Shown here one piece after another: positions 20,103 to 30,400 of a stretch of 64,000 bases of DNA (position 1 is its first letter; each line of letters begins with the position of its first letter). The notes beneath the pieces were generated by a model. That model made no database searches, was not told where the DNA came from, and saw only the letters and a list, made by a program, of their open reading frames with translations. The DNA lies in assembly GCF_030518195.1 (NCBI RefSeq), contig NZ_JAULSC010000008.1, positions 62,001 through 126,000 on the forward strand, given 5' to 3'. The DNA comes from Nocardioides cremeus. Lineage in GTDB: Bacteria > Actinomycetota > Actinomycetes > Propionibacteriales > Nocardioidaceae. Position numbers and translations under genes: made by a program.

Positions 20103-21176
20103 GTGCCGTCGCGTCCCTCGCTGCCCCTGCGCGGACGGCACGGTCGCGGCGACGACCCGCTCGAGCGCACCGACGCCTGGTTCCTGGCCAACGGGCTGTC
20201 CTACTTCGTGCCCGAGAAGCGCACCGAGGCCCGGGCGGCGCTCTCCCCGCGGCGCACCGTGCCGCGGCTGCTGCTGGTCGCGCTGGTCGCTGCGGCCGCC
20301 GGGGGAGCTCTCGCCTGGGTGACCGGGCAGTTCAGCGCCGCTCCCGCGGTCGTGCTCTCGCTGGTCATCGTCGCCACGGTGGTCTACGCGCTCACCGTGC
20401 TGCACGCCCGACCGATCGTGACCTGGGCGCTGGCCCGCACCGTGGCCGGGCTGCGCTCGCTGCTGCCGCTGGCGACCCGGGCGCTGCCGCTGCTGCTGGT
20501 CTTCGTCACGTTCCTGTTCATCAACGCCGAGGTCTGGCAGCTCGCCGCCGAGCTCGAGACCGGCGCGCTGTGGCTGGTCGTCCTGCTCTTCGCGGTGCTC
20601 GCGGTGGCGTTCCTGGCCGTGCGGCTGCCCGAGGAGGTCGACAAGGTCGACGACGAGGTCGACGACGCCTTCCTGGTGCGCGCCTGCGCGGGCACCCCGC
20701 TGGAGGACGAGTGCGCCCGCCTGGTGGCCGACCCCGACGCCGACCCGGCGTCGTACGCGACGGTGACCGGCTTCGAGCGCGCCAACCTGGTGGCGTTCAT
20801 GGTCGTCATCCAGGCCGCCCAGGTGCTGCTGATGGCCGGTGGCGTCCTCGTCTTCTTCCTGCTGTTCGGAGCCCTGACCATGGGCGTCGACGTGCAGTCG
20901 GCCTGGACCGGGCTGGAGCGCGACGAGATCACCAAGCTGCCCTACCTGGTGCAGGTCTCGGTGCCGCTGGGCAAGGTCTCGCTGTTCCTGGCGGCCTTCT
21001 CGCTGCTCTACCTGGCGGTCTCGACCGTCACCGACGACACCTACCGCGAGCAGTTCTTCGGCCGGGTCACCCGCGAGCTCGAGCGCGCGGTCGGGGTGCG
21101 TGCGGTCTACCTCGCCCTGCGCGCGCAGCGCGACACCGAGGGCCCCGTCCAGTCCCCGTCTAGTCCAGGGGTTTAG
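20103..21176 (+). CDS. Six-helix integral membrane protein, function unknown
   Basis: A 357-residue protein with about six predicted membrane helices: around residues 52-75, 80-102, 122-140, 152-173, 230-260 and 290-312. A conserved-looking hydrophilic segment EEVDKVDDEVDDAFLVRACAGTPLEDECARLV lies between helices 4 and 5. The N-terminal cytoplasmic piece reads TDAWFLANGLSYFVPEKRTEARAAL. I do not recognise a family. GTG at 20103 lies 4 nt after the ribF stop, suggesting cotranscription. Confidence 0.75.
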   Translation: MPSRPSLPLRGRHGRGDDPLERTDAWFLANGLSYFVPEKRTEARAALSPRRTVPRLLLVALVAAAAGGALAWVTGQFSAAPAVVLSLVIVATVVYALTVLHARPIVTWALARTVAGLRSLLPLATRALPLLLVFVTFLFINAEVWQLAAELETGALWLVVLLFAVLAVAFLAVRLPEEVDKVDDEVDDAFLVRACAGTPLEDECARLVADPDADPASYATVTGFERANLVAFMVVIQAAQVLLMAGGVLVFFLLFGALTMGVDVQSAWTGLERDEITKLPYLVQVSVPLGKVSLFLAAFSLLYLAVSTVTDDTYREQFFGRVTRELERAVGVRAVYLALRAQRDTEGPVQSPSSPGV

Positions 21177-21257
21177 CCGGCGCCCTTGGTGGACACCATG
21201 CTCCGAGGCGCCCCTCGCCCTCCCCTGACCGGGGCGCCACCGACGAAAGGACACACC

Positions 21258-21497
21258 ATGGGTTACGGACTCGGAGCCTTCCTGATCGCCCTCGGGCTCA
21301 TCCTCGCGCTCGCCGTGCAGGACGCCATCGAGGGTGTCGACCTGCAGATGGTCGGCTGGATCCTCACCATCGTCGGCCTCGGCGTGCTGATCCTGACCGC
21401 GGTCACGCTCAACTCCAACCGCCGCAAGGGCACCACGCAGACCACGACCCACTCCGACGGCTCGGTCAGCGAGCGCCGCACCGAGCACGACGTCTGA
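21258..21497 (+). CDS. Small two-helix membrane protein (DUF6458-like)
   Basis: A 79-residue protein: MGYGLGAFLIALGLILALAV is helix 1, MVGWILTIVGLGVLILTAV is helix 2, and then comes a Thr/Ser/Arg-rich cytoplasmic tail. The pattern matches the small actinobacterial family DUF6458. Function is unknown. ATG at 21258 has a GAAAGG site. Confidence 0.8.
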   Translation: MGYGLGAFLIALGLILALAVQDAIEGVDLQMVGWILTIVGLGVLILTAVTLNSNRRKGTTQTTTHSDGSVSERRTEHDV

Positions 21498-21542
21498 GCT
21501 GCTCCCGCAGCCGCGCCGCGCAGGCACACTTGCTGGCGGCCC

Positions 21543-21586
21543 ACGAGCGGCGTCCGACCCGGGATTTCGGGTTGGGCGCCGCTCGT
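21543..21586 (+). terminator. Long hairpin upstream of rpsO
   Basis: 18-nt arms 21543-21560 and 21569-21586 pair with 16 of 18 Watson-Crick matches and an 8-nt loop GGGATTTC. CGCTATTGTTG follows. It may terminate the upstream small membrane-protein gene, or belong to the rpsO leader, where S15 is known to autoregulate in other bacteria. No direct evidence separates the two. Confidence 0.5.
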
Positions 21587-21698
21587 CGCTATTGTTGCCC
21601 GGTTGCCGTAGAACGGCCGCGGACCAAGAGTGCCCGGGTGAACAGGCCCCGGCGCGCCGCGCAGCGAGAGCCCCAGCTGGGGCGAGAAGGGAGCCCGC

Positions 21699-21974
21699 AT
21701 GTCGATCGGAACCGACGCGGAGACCAAGAAGAAGATCATCGCCGAGTACGCCGTCGCCGAGGGCGACACCGGCTCGCCCGAGGTGCAGATCGCGCTGCTG
21801 AGCCACCGCATCAGCCACCTGACCGAGCACCTGAAGACCCACAAGCACGACCACCACAGCCGTCGTGGCCTGCTGCTCCTCGTGGGTCAGCGCCGCCGGC
21901 TGCTGAACTACCTGAACAAGTCCGACATCAGCCGGTACCGCTCGATCATCGAGCGCCTCGGTCTGCGTCGCTGA
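21699..21974 (+). CDS. rpsO: 30S ribosomal protein S15
   Basis: A 91-residue primary-binding protein of the 30S platform. The signature [31 protein letters not shown] is present, as is [16 protein letters not shown] at 21699 follows GAGAAGGGAG. It precedes pnp, the nearly universal rpsO-pnp arrangement, but a strong hairpin separates the two here. Confidence 0.98.
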   Translation: MSIGTDAETKKKIIAEYAVAEGDTGSPEVQIALLSHRISHLTEHLKTHKHDHHSRRGLLLLVGQRRRLLNYLNKSDISRYRSIIERLGLRR

Positions 21975-21998
21975 CCACGCACCACTCGTGATGGGCGG

Positions 21999-22025
21999 AG
22001 CGGCTGCCCGACAGGGGCAGCCGCT
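21999..22025 (+). terminator. rpsO terminator hairpin
   Basis: AGCGGCTGCCC (21999-22009) pairs perfectly with GGGCAGCCGCT (22015-22025), loop of 5, followed by TCGTCGC. In rpsO-pnp operons of other bacteria a hairpin at this place also serves as an RNase III/PNPase control point. Confidence 0.6.
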
Positions 22026-22263
22026 TCGTCGCATTCCGGGCCCGGAGCACTAGGCTCGGGCCTGCACAACTGAAGAACCCACACCAGGAGCGACCCGCGC
22101 GCACCGGCCCGGTCCTCGGTAGTGGCCCTCAGCACCGCGAGCGAGCGGTCTGCGGGCCTCGATCGAAGACCGGCCCCCGCACCACCGGCGGGCCCTGGCA
22201 TCGCCCCCCGCCGCAGCAAGCGGGACGCGGCGGATCGCTCCGTGAGAAGGACAAGGATCCCTT

Positions 22264-24510
22264 TTGACTGAGAACAACACGGCTGAGCCCGTCATCTCCG
22301 CTGTCGAGACCGTCCTCGACAACGGCAAGTTCGGCACCCGCACGATCAAGTTCGAGACCGGGCTGCTGGCCCGCCAGGCCGCCGGCTCGGTGACCGCCTA
22401 CCTCGACGACGACACGATGCTGCTCTCGGCGACCACCGCCGGCAAGCACCCCAAGGACCACTTCGACTTCTTCCCCCTCACGATCGACGTCGAGGAGCGG
22501 ATGTACGCCGCGGGCCAGATCCCCGGCTCGTTCTTCCGCAGCGAGGGTCGCCCGGGCGAGGACGCCATCCTCACCTGCCGCCTCATCGACCGGCCGCTGC
22601 GCCCGACCTTCAAGAAGGGCCTGCGCAACGAGGTCCAGGTCGTCATCACGGTGATGGCGCTGAACCCCGACCAGCCCTACGACGTGCTCGCGATCAACGC
22701 GGCCTCGATCTCCACCCAGCTCTCCGGCCTGCCGTTCTCCGGCCCCGTCGGCGGCGTGCGCGTGGCGCTCATCGAGGGCCAGTGGGTCGCCTTCCCGACC
22801 CACACCCAGCTCGAGGACGCCGTCTTCGACATGGTCGTGGCCGGCCGGGTCACCGACACCGGCGACGTGGCCATCATGATGGTCGAGGCCGAGGCCACCG
22901 AGCAGGCCTGGACCCTGATCCAGGGCGGCGTGCAGGCGCCGACCGAGGAGGTCGTGGCCAGCGGCCTCGACGCCGCGAAGCCCTTCATCAAGCAGCTGTG
23001 CGACGCGCAGGCCGAGCTGGCCAACGTGGCCGCCAAGCCGGTCCAGGACTTCCCGGTCTTCCTCGACTTCGAGGACGACGTCTACGAGGCCGTCGTCAAG
23101 ACGGTCAAGGACGACCTGACCACCGCGATGACCATCGGTGACAAGCAGGAGCGCGAGGCGCGCACCGACGAGCTCAAGGCCGGGCTGCTCGAGAAGCTGG
23201 CCGGCCAGTTCGAGGGTCGCGAGAAGGAGGTCGGCGCAGCGTTCCGCGGCCTCAACAAGGAGGTCGTGCGCGAGCGCGTCCTGCGCGACAAGGTCCGCAT
23301 CGACGGCCGAGGCCTGGCCGACATCCGCCCGCTGCACTCCGAGGTCGGCCTGATCCCGCGCGTGCACGGCTCGGCGCTGTTCGAGCGCGGCGAGACCCAG
23401 ATCCTGGGTGTCACCACGCTGAACATGCTCAAGATGGAGCAGCAGCTCGACACGCTCTCCCCGGAGAAGTCGCGCCGCTACATGCACAAGTACGTCTTCC
23501 CGCCGTTCTCCACCGGCGAGACCGGTCGCGTGGGCTCGCCCAAGCGCCGCGAGGTCGGCCACGGCGCCCTGGCGCGCCGCGCGCTGCTGCCGGTGCTGCC
23601 CAGCCGCGAGGAGTTCCCCTACGCGATCCGCCAGCTCTCCGAGGCCATGGGCTCCAACGGCTCCACCTCGATGGGCTCGGTCTGCGCCTCCACGATGTCG
23701 CTGCTGCACGCGGGTGTCCCGCTGCGCGCCGCCGTCGCCGGCATCGCGATGGGCCTCATCTCCGGTGAGGTCGACGGCAAGACCCAGTACGTCGCGCTGA
23801 CCGACATCCTCGGCGCCGAGGACGCGTTCGGCGACATGGACTTCAAGGTCGCCGGCACCCGCGAGTTCGTCACCGCGCTGCAGCTCGACACCAAGCTCGA
23901 CGGCATCCCCGCCGAGGTGCTGGCCGCCGCGCTGACCCAGGCCCGCGACGCGCGCCTGGCGATCCTCGACGTGATGGCCGAGGCCATCGACGCCCCCGAG
24001 GAGATGTCGCTGCACGCGCCGCGCATCATCACCGTCAAGGTGCCCGTCGACAAGATCGGCGAGGTCATCGGCCCCAAGGGCAAGGTGATCAACCAGATCC
24101 AGGACGACACCGGCGCCACGCTGTCGATCGAGGACGACGGCACCGTCTACATCGGTGCCACCAACGGTGAGGCGGCCGAGGCGGCCCGCTCGGCCGTCAA
24201 CGCGATCGCCAACCCCACGATGCCCGAGGTCGGCGAGCGCTACCTCGGCACCGTGGTCAAGACGACGAACTTCGGTGCGTTCGTCTCGCTGATGCCGGGC
24301 AAGGACGGGCTGCTGCACATCAGCAAGCTGCGCGGCCTCGCCGGCGGCAAGCGGGTCGACTCCGTCGAGGACGTCGTCTCCGTCGGCCAGAAGCTCCAGG
24401 TCGAGATCGGCGAGATCGACGACCGCGGCAAGCTCTCCCTCGTGCCCGTGCTCGAGGAGGGCGCCGAGGGCGCCGACGAGGTCGTGGACGAGAGCACCGA
24501 GCAGGAGTGA
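22264..24510 (+). CDS. pnp: Polyribonucleotide nucleotidyltransferase (PNPase)
   Basis: Phosphorolytic 3'-5' exoribonuclease, also the guanosine pentaphosphate synthetase of actinobacteria. It has 748 residues. The first RNase PH domain ([18 protein letters not shown]) and second RNase PH domain ([13 protein letters not shown] and [18 protein letters not shown]) are followed by a KH domain ([18 protein letters not shown]) and an S1 domain ([30 protein letters not shown]). The start is TTG at 22264 with GAGAAGGACAAGG upstream; an unusual start can limit expression of this autoregulated gene. Confidence 0.97.
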   Translation: MTENNTAEPVISAVETVLDNGKFGTRTIKFETGLLARQAAGSVTAYLDDDTMLLSATTAGKHPKDHFDFFPLTIDVEERMYAAGQIPGSFFRSEGRPGEDAILTCRLIDRPLRPTFKKGLRNEVQVVITVMALNPDQPYDVLAINAASISTQLSGLPFSGPVGGVRVALIEGQWVAFPTHTQLEDAVFDMVVAGRVTDTGDVAIMMVEAEATEQAWTLIQGGVQAPTEEVVASGLDAAKPFIKQLCDAQAELANVAAKPVQDFPVFLDFEDDVYEAVVKTVKDDLTTAMTIGDKQEREARTDELKAGLLEKLAGQFEGREKEVGAAFRGLNKEVVRERVLRDKVRIDGRGLADIRPLHSEVGLIPRVHGSALFERGETQILGVTTLNMLKMEQQLDTLSPEKSRRYMHKYVFPPFSTGETGRVGSPKRREVGHGALARRALLPVLPSREEFPYAIRQLSEAMGSNGSTSMGSVCASTMSLLHAGVPLRAAVAGIAMGLISGEVDGKTQYVALTDILGAEDAFGDMDFKVAGTREFVTALQLDTKLDGIPAEVLAAALTQARDARLAILDVMAEAIDAPEEMSLHAPRIITVKVPVDKIGEVIGPKGKVINQIQDDTGATLSIEDDGTVYIGATNGEAAEAARSAVNAIANPTMPEVGERYLGTVVKTTNFGAFVSLMPGKDGLLHISKLRGLAGGKRVDSVEDVVSVGQKLQVEIGEIDDRGKLSLVPVLEEGAEGADEVVDESTEQE

Positions 24511-24537
24511 CCTCCCGCGCCTGACCAGCTGCACCGG

Positions 24538-24580
24538 CCGACCCGCCCGAGACGACCTCTCGGGCGGGTCGGCCGCTTTT
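24538..24580 (+). terminator. Rho-independent terminator after pnp
   Basis: A 14-bp perfect stem, CCGACCCGCCCGAG (24538-24551) with CTCGGGCGGGTCGG (24559-24572), a 7-nt loop, then CCGCTTTT. It is the only hairpin in the window with a short T-run. It lies between pnp and the M16 peptidase. Confidence 0.8.
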
Positions 24581-24594
24581 CCCAGGAGGATCCC

Positions 24595-25902
24595 GTGAGC
24601 CACACCCAGCACATCAGCACCGCACCCCCGACCCGCACCGAGGACCTCGCCGAGGCACCCGGCGTACGCCGCAGCGTGCTGCCCTCGGGCCTGCGGGTGG
24701 TCACCGAGCACATGCCCGGCGTGCGCTCCGCGGCCGTCGGCGTGTGGGTCGGGGTCGGTTCGGTCGACGAGGACGACACCCTGCACGGCTGCTCGCACTT
24801 CCTCGAGCACCTGCTCTTCAAGGGCACCGGGTCCCGCTCGGCGCTCGACATCTCGATCGCGCTCGACACGGTGGGCGGCGAGTTCAACGCCTTCACCGCC
24901 AAGGAGTACACCTGCTTCCACGCGCGGGTCCTCGACGAGGACCTGCCGCTGGCCGTGGACGTGCTCGGCGACATGATGACCGACAGCCTGCTCGAGGCCC
25001 ACGACGTGGAGGCCGAGCGCGAGGTCATCCTCGACGAGATCGCAATGCACGACGACGACCCCGACGACGTGGTGCACCAGCTCTTCGCCGAGCAGGCCTA
25101 CGGCGCCACCTCCGACCTGGGTCGCTCCATCGCGGGCACCGAGGCCAGCATCCGCGCGCTGACCCGCGAGCAGGTGCACGCGTTCTACCGCCGGCACTAC
25201 CGCCCGGCCACCATGGTGGTCTCGGCGGCCGGCAACGTCGAGCACGACGAGGTGGTGCGCCTGGTCGAGGAGGCCTTCGGTCGCGGCGGGTTCCTCGACG
25301 TGGTCGAGGAGCCGGCGCCGGTGACCGGCACCGGCGCCGTCGTGCCGGTGACGCCGGGGCGCTCCAGCGAGAAGCGTCCCTTCGAGCAGGTCAACGTGGT
25401 GCTGGGCATGGAGGGGCTGCGCCGCGACGACCCGCGGCGCTTCGCGCTCGGCGTGCTCAACACCGCCCTGGGCGGGGGCACCTCGAGCCGGCTGTTCCAG
25501 GAGGTGCGCGAGGTGCGCGGCCTGGCCTACTCGGTCTACTCCTTCGCCGGCCACCACGCCGACTCCGGGCTGGTGGGCGTCGGGGTCGGCTGCCTGCCCG
25601 GCAAGCTCGACGCCGTGCTCGAGGTCGTGCGCGCCGAGCTGGCCAAGGTCGCGGCCGAGGGCATCAGCGACGAGGAGCTGGTCCGCGGCCAGGGCCAGCT
25701 GCGCGGGGGCCTGGTGCTGGGCCTGGAGGACTCCGGCTCACGGATGGCCCGCATCGGCAAGGCCGAGCTGGTGCACACCGAGCTGCTGGGCATCGAGGAG
25801 GTGCTGCGCCGCATCGACGCCGTCACGCTCGAGCAGGTGCGCGAGGTGGCCGCCGACGTCTTCGCGCGACCCGAGGTGCTCGCGGTGGTCGGCCCGGCCT
25901 GA
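24595..25902 (+). CDS. M16-family zinc peptidase (PqqL/processing-peptidase-like)
   Basis: A 435-residue metalloprotease. The inverted zinc motif HFLEH (His68, Glu71, His72) lies in GCSHFLEHLLFKGTG, and the distal Glu is in EREVILDEIAMHDDDPDD. The C-terminal M16 domain contains GLRRDDPRRFALGVLNTALGGGTSSRLFQEVREVRGLAYSVYSF in the substrate-clamping half. The gene after pnp is an M16 peptidase in many actinobacteria. The substrate is unknown; it is probably cytosolic since no signal peptide is seen. GTG at 24595 follows AGGAGG. Confidence 0.94.
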   Translation: MSHTQHISTAPPTRTEDLAEAPGVRRSVLPSGLRVVTEHMPGVRSAAVGVWVGVGSVDEDDTLHGCSHFLEHLLFKGTGSRSALDISIALDTVGGEFNAFTAKEYTCFHARVLDEDLPLAVDVLGDMMTDSLLEAHDVEAEREVILDEIAMHDDDPDDVVHQLFAEQAYGATSDLGRSIAGTEASIRALTREQVHAFYRRHYRPATMVVSAAGNVEHDEVVRLVEEAFGRGGFLDVVEEPAPVTGTGAVVPVTPGRSSEKRPFEQVNVVLGMEGLRRDDPRRFALGVLNTALGGGTSSRLFQEVREVRGLAYSVYSFAGHHADSGLVGVGVGCLPGKLDAVLEVVRAELAKVAAEGISDEELVRGQGQLRGGLVLGLEDSGSRMARIGKAELVHTELLGIEEVLRRIDAVTLEQVREVAADVFARPEVLAVVGPA

Positions 25903-25914
25903 GGCCGGGCCGAC
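25888..25914. terminator. Perfect palindrome centred on the M16 stop codon
   Basis: GTCGGCCCGGCC (25888-25899) and GGCCGGGCCGAC (25903-25914) pair perfectly with TGA, the stop codon, as the 3-nt loop. It probably works as a bidirectional terminator, since the next gene converges from the right and ends at 25928. Confidence 0.6.
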
Positions 25915-25927
25915 CGTGCGCGGCGGG

Positions 25928-26653
25928 TCAGCCGCCGACCGGGCCCTCGTTGCGCGCGGCGGCGAGCACGCGGCGTACGTCGTCGGCGGGGGTGGGCGAC
26001 GAGGGCGGCATCCCCGCCGCCTGGCCCGGCTTGGCGCCCGAGGCGTCCGCGTCGGGGTCGAAGTAGACCGCGCCGTAGGCCGGGGTGCCCGGCTCGAAGC
26101 GCCAGCTCTCGGCGAGGTCGCCGGCCACGACCGTGTCGTAGCCCAGCGTGTCGAGGAAGGCGGTGGCCTCGCGCAGCGCGGCCTCGTCGTCAGCGGCGAT
26201 CGGCAGCGCGGAGCGCTCGGGGGAGCCCGAGGGGCGCGCCAGCTCGGGCAGGTGGCCGTAGAAGATGTTGTTGAAGACCTTCACGACGCGCGCGCCGGGC
26301 AGGTGCTGCTGGACCCAGGCGCTGGTGGTGGTGCTGCGGTCGTCGAGCGCGGCGACGTTGCCGTCGCGCTGCGGGTAGTAGTTGCTGGTGTCGAGGACCA
26401 GGCGCCCGGCGAGGGCCGGCGCCGGCAGCGAGGGCACCGCCTTGAGGGGCACCGTCACGACGACGACTTCGCCGGCCCCGGCCGCCTCCTCGGCGGTGGC
26501 GGCGCGGGCCCGGGGGCCCAGCTCGGCCACCAGGTCGGTCAGGGTCTCGGGACCGCGGGAGTTGCTGAGGACGACGTCGTGGCCGGCGGCGACGGCCAGG
26601 CGGGCCACGCCGCTGCCGATGTTGCCGCTGCCGATGAGTGCGAGGGTTGTCAT
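25928..26653 (-). CDS. NAD(P)-binding oxidoreductase, F420-dependent NADP reductase-like
   Basis: A 241-residue Rossmann protein starting MTTLALIGSGNIGSGVARLA (GxGxxG nucleotide site). VVLSNSRGPETL, VVVTVPLKAV, VLDTSNYYPQRDG and VVKVFNNIFYGHL resemble the F420-binding NADPH reductase (Npdp/Fno) family, which moves electrons between NADPH and F420. The sequence fits the looser NADPH-dependent F420 reductase/YdbC-type group, so the true cofactor is unsure. It stands alone, convergent with the M16 gene. Confidence 0.8.
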   Translation of the reverse strand: MTTLALIGSGNIGSGVARLAVAAGHDVVLSNSRGPETLTDLVAELGPRARAATAEEAAGAGEVVVVTVPLKAVPSLPAPALAGRLVLDTSNYYPQRDGNVAALDDRSTTTSAWVQQHLPGARVVKVFNNIFYGHLPELARPSGSPERSALPIAADDEAALREATAFLDTLGYDTVVAGDLAESWRFEPGTPAYGAVYFDPDADASGAKPGQAAGMPPSSPTPADDVRRVLAAARNEGPVGG

Positions 26654-26742
26654 GGGGGGAGAGCGTCGCCAAGGCCCCGCTGATTCCCGTGCGTCGGAGG
26701 CGGACGTCGTCCGGCCCGGGAAGGGCGGAGTGCGGGGCCGGC

Positions 26743-28171
<1,429 letters not shown>

Positions 28172-28177
28172 CCCGGC

Positions 28178-28217
28178 TGCCCAGGACTGCCCAGGACTGC
28201 CCAGGACTGCCCAGGGC
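28178..28217. repeat. Four tandem 10-bp repeats after dapB
   Basis: The unit CTGCCCAGGA is repeated at 28178, 28188, 28198 and 28208; the last copy ends GGG. It directly follows the dapB stop and runs into a hairpin. It is a simple tandem repeat with likely variable copy number. Confidence 0.85.
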
Positions 28218-28252
28218 CGCCTCAGGTTCCTGCAGCGCGAGAACCTGAGGCG
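28218..28252. terminator. Perfect hairpin between dapB and the M4 protease gene
   Basis: CGCCTCAGGTTC (28218-28229) pairs with GAACCTGAGGCG (28241-28252), a 12-bp perfect stem with an 11-nt loop. It probably terminates dapB transcription ahead of the protease gene. Confidence 0.6.
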
Positions 28253-28337
28253 CCCGCACGGTTCCTCCGGTCCCGGTCGTGCGACAGGGTCGGTGCCGCG
28301 GCGCCCGCTCGGAGGTGTCGCGGGAGAAGGGAACCGG

Positions 28338-30002
28338 ATGAAGACCACCATGGGGCTGGCCACCGCCGCCGTCCTCGCCGCCGGCAGCCTCGGCGTCGCC
28401 ACCGCGGCGACCAGCCAGGCCGCACCGACCGCACCGACCACCACCACCAGCAGCAGCCCCGCGACGAGCGCCGGGCTCGAGCGCGCCGACGACGACCGGG
28501 TGGCCGCCGCGGCCGTCGAGGCGCTGCGGGCCCACCCGCGGGCCGCCCGCGCCGCGCAGGGCCAGGACGTCGAGGTCACCGACACCGTCGTCGACCCCGA
28601 CGGCAGCACCCACGTGCGGATGCACCGCACCTTCCGCGGCCTGCGCGTCCTGGGCGGCGACCTCGTCGTCCACCAGGGAGCCGGCCGCGACGCCTGGGAG
28701 GGCGTCTCCCAGACCCTGGCCGCGCCGCTGGACCTGAGCACCACCCCGGCGCTGGACGCCGGCGCGGCCGGCCGGCGCGCGCTCGCGCCCACCAAGGAGC
28801 TGCGCGAGGTCGCGCAGCTGGAGCGCTCGGGTCGCCCCACCCTGGTGGTCGACGCGCACGGCGCCGAGCCGACGCTGGCCTGGGAGGTCGTGACCACGGG
28901 TGTGCGCGAGGACGGCACCCCCAGCCGCCTGGCCAGCTACGTCGACGCCCGCACGGGCCGGGTGCTGCGCCGCGAGGAGCAGATCCACACCGCCGACGGG
29001 CAGGGCGAGTCGCTCTACAGCGGCACCGTGGCGCTGCAGGTGACGCAGAAGGGCTCGTCGTACGAGCTGCGCGACGCCACCCGCGGCGGCAACCACACCA
29101 CCGACATGGCCGGTGCCACCGACGGGTTCGCCTGCTCGGCCTTCGGCTGGGGATGCAAGACCGGCACCATCGTGACCAGCCCGAGCACCATGTTCGGCGA
29201 CGGCACCAACGCCGACCCCGACACCGCCGCCGTCGACGCCCAGTACGGCACCGCCGTGACGTGGGACTACTTCAAGGGCGAGCACGGGCGCGACGGGATC
29301 TTCGGCGACGGCTCGGGCTCCTACAACCGGGTGCACTACGGCCGCGACTACGTCAACGCGTTCTGGGACGGCCAGAAGATGACGTACGGCGACGGCGACG
29401 GCGTCAACTACGGCCCGCTGGTCTCGCTCGACGTGGCCGGGCACGAGATGACCCACGGCATCACCCAGAACACCGCCGACCTGACCTACTCGGGGGAGTC
29501 GGGCGGTCTCAACGAGGCCACCTCCGACATCTTCGGCACGATGGTCGAGTTCCACGCCGCCAACAGCGAGGACCCCGGCGACTACCTGGTGGGCGAGGAG
29601 TTCGACCTGCGCGACGGGCGCGGCTTCCGGCGCATGGACGACCCGATCGCCGACGGCAAGTCGCCCAACTGCTGGTCGAGCAACACCAAGAACCTCGACG
29701 TGCACTACTCCTCGGGCGTGGGCAACCACTTCTTCTACCTGCTGGCCGAGGGGTCGGGCTCCAAGACGTTCGGCGGGGTCGCGCACAGCTCGACCACCTG
29801 CGACGGCTCGACCATCACCGGCATCGGGCGCGAGGCGGCCGCCGACATCTGGTTCCGGGCGCTCAACGTCTACATGACCTCGGGCACCACCTACGCCCAG
29901 GCCCGCACCGCCACCATCGACGCGGCCCGCGACCTGTACGGCGCGGGCAGCACCCAGGCGGCGGCCGTCGCGGCCGCCTGGAGTGCGGTCTCGGTGTCCT
30001 GA
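28338..30002 (+). CDS. Secreted thermolysin-family (M4) metalloprotease
   Basis: A 554-residue preproprotease. A Sec signal peptide (MKTTMGLATAAVLAAGSLG) is followed by an FTP/PepSY-type propeptide with inhibitory/chaperone sequences (LGGDLVVHQG; YVDARTGRVLRREEQ), and then the catalytic domain from about residue 225. Zinc ligands are His369 and His373 with catalytic Glu370 (AGHEMTHGITQ), and Glu393 in GGLNEATSDIFG. The C-terminal helical subdomain contains GVGNHFFYLLAEGS and the substrate-site His-like region. It is an extracellular nutrient-acquisition protease. A GGAGAAGGG site precedes the ATG. Confidence 0.96.
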   Translation: MKTTMGLATAAVLAAGSLGVATAATSQAAPTAPTTTTSSSPATSAGLERADDDRVAAAAVEALRAHPRAARAAQGQDVEVTDTVVDPDGSTHVRMHRTFRGLRVLGGDLVVHQGAGRDAWEGVSQTLAAPLDLSTTPALDAGAAGRRALAPTKELREVAQLERSGRPTLVVDAHGAEPTLAWEVVTTGVREDGTPSRLASYVDARTGRVLRREEQIHTADGQGESLYSGTVALQVTQKGSSYELRDATRGGNHTTDMAGATDGFACSAFGWGCKTGTIVTSPSTMFGDGTNADPDTAAVDAQYGTAVTWDYFKGEHGRDGIFGDGSGSYNRVHYGRDYVNAFWDGQKMTYGDGDGVNYGPLVSLDVAGHEMTHGITQNTADLTYSGESGGLNEATSDIFGTMVEFHAANSEDPGDYLVGEEFDLRDGRGFRRMDDPIADGKSPNCWSSNTKNLDVHYSSGVGNHFFYLLAEGSGSKTFGGVAHSSTTCDGSTITGIGREAAADIWFRALNVYMTSGTTYAQARTATIDAARDLYGAGSTQAAAVAAAWSAVSVS

Positions 30003-30088
30003 CACCGTCTCCGCCGTGAGGGGGCCGGCGTGCGCCCGAGGGGGCGGGCGCCGGCTCCCGTCACGTCCTGGCTCGGGTCGACTCGGGC

Positions 30089-30400
30089 TCAGCCGGCGAG
30101 CAGCCGCAGAAGCGCGGCGCTCGCCGCTGCGCCGGCGACCACGAGCAGGAAGGGGGCGCGCAGCACCAGCAGCACCACAGCGGCCGCGAGACCGGCGACC
30201 CGGGCGTCGAGGACCAACCGCGGGCCGTCGCTGGCCACCTGGACCGCGACCAGCGCGGCCAGCAGCGCCACGGGCACCAGGTCGGCCGTGCGCCGCACCC
30301 AGCCGCGGTCGAGCACCGCCGGCGGCACCGCGAGTCCCGCGAGCTTGAGCAGGTAGCAGCCGACACCGCCGGCCAGCACCGCGAGCCACAGCCCGCTCAC
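30089..30400 (-). CDS. azlD: AzlD-family branched-chain amino acid transporter subunit
   Basis: A 103-residue protein with about four helices (LWLAVLAGGVGCYLLKLAG, DLVPVALLAALVAVQV, GLAAAVVLLVLRAPFLLVV). This is the size and topology of AzlD, the small partner of AzlC in LIV-E class amino acid exporters. The GTG at 30400 overlaps the azlC stop, so the two are coupled. The opposite end faces the M4 protease gene. Confidence 0.88.
   Translation of the reverse strand: MSGLWLAVLAGGVGCYLLKLAGLAVPPAVLDRGWVRRTADLVPVALLAALVAVQVASDGPRLVLDARVAGLAAAVVLLVLRAPFLLVVAGAAASAALLRLLAG

Noticed and set aside
22129-25557. 1142-residue minus-strand frame over pnp and the M16 gene
   Set aside because: Composition is Gly/Arg/His/Val/Asp-rich without domains and covers two clear plus-strand genes.
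28178-28217. Possible CRISPR or iteron origin
   Set aside because: Only four 10-bp copies, no spacers, no replication gene nearby.
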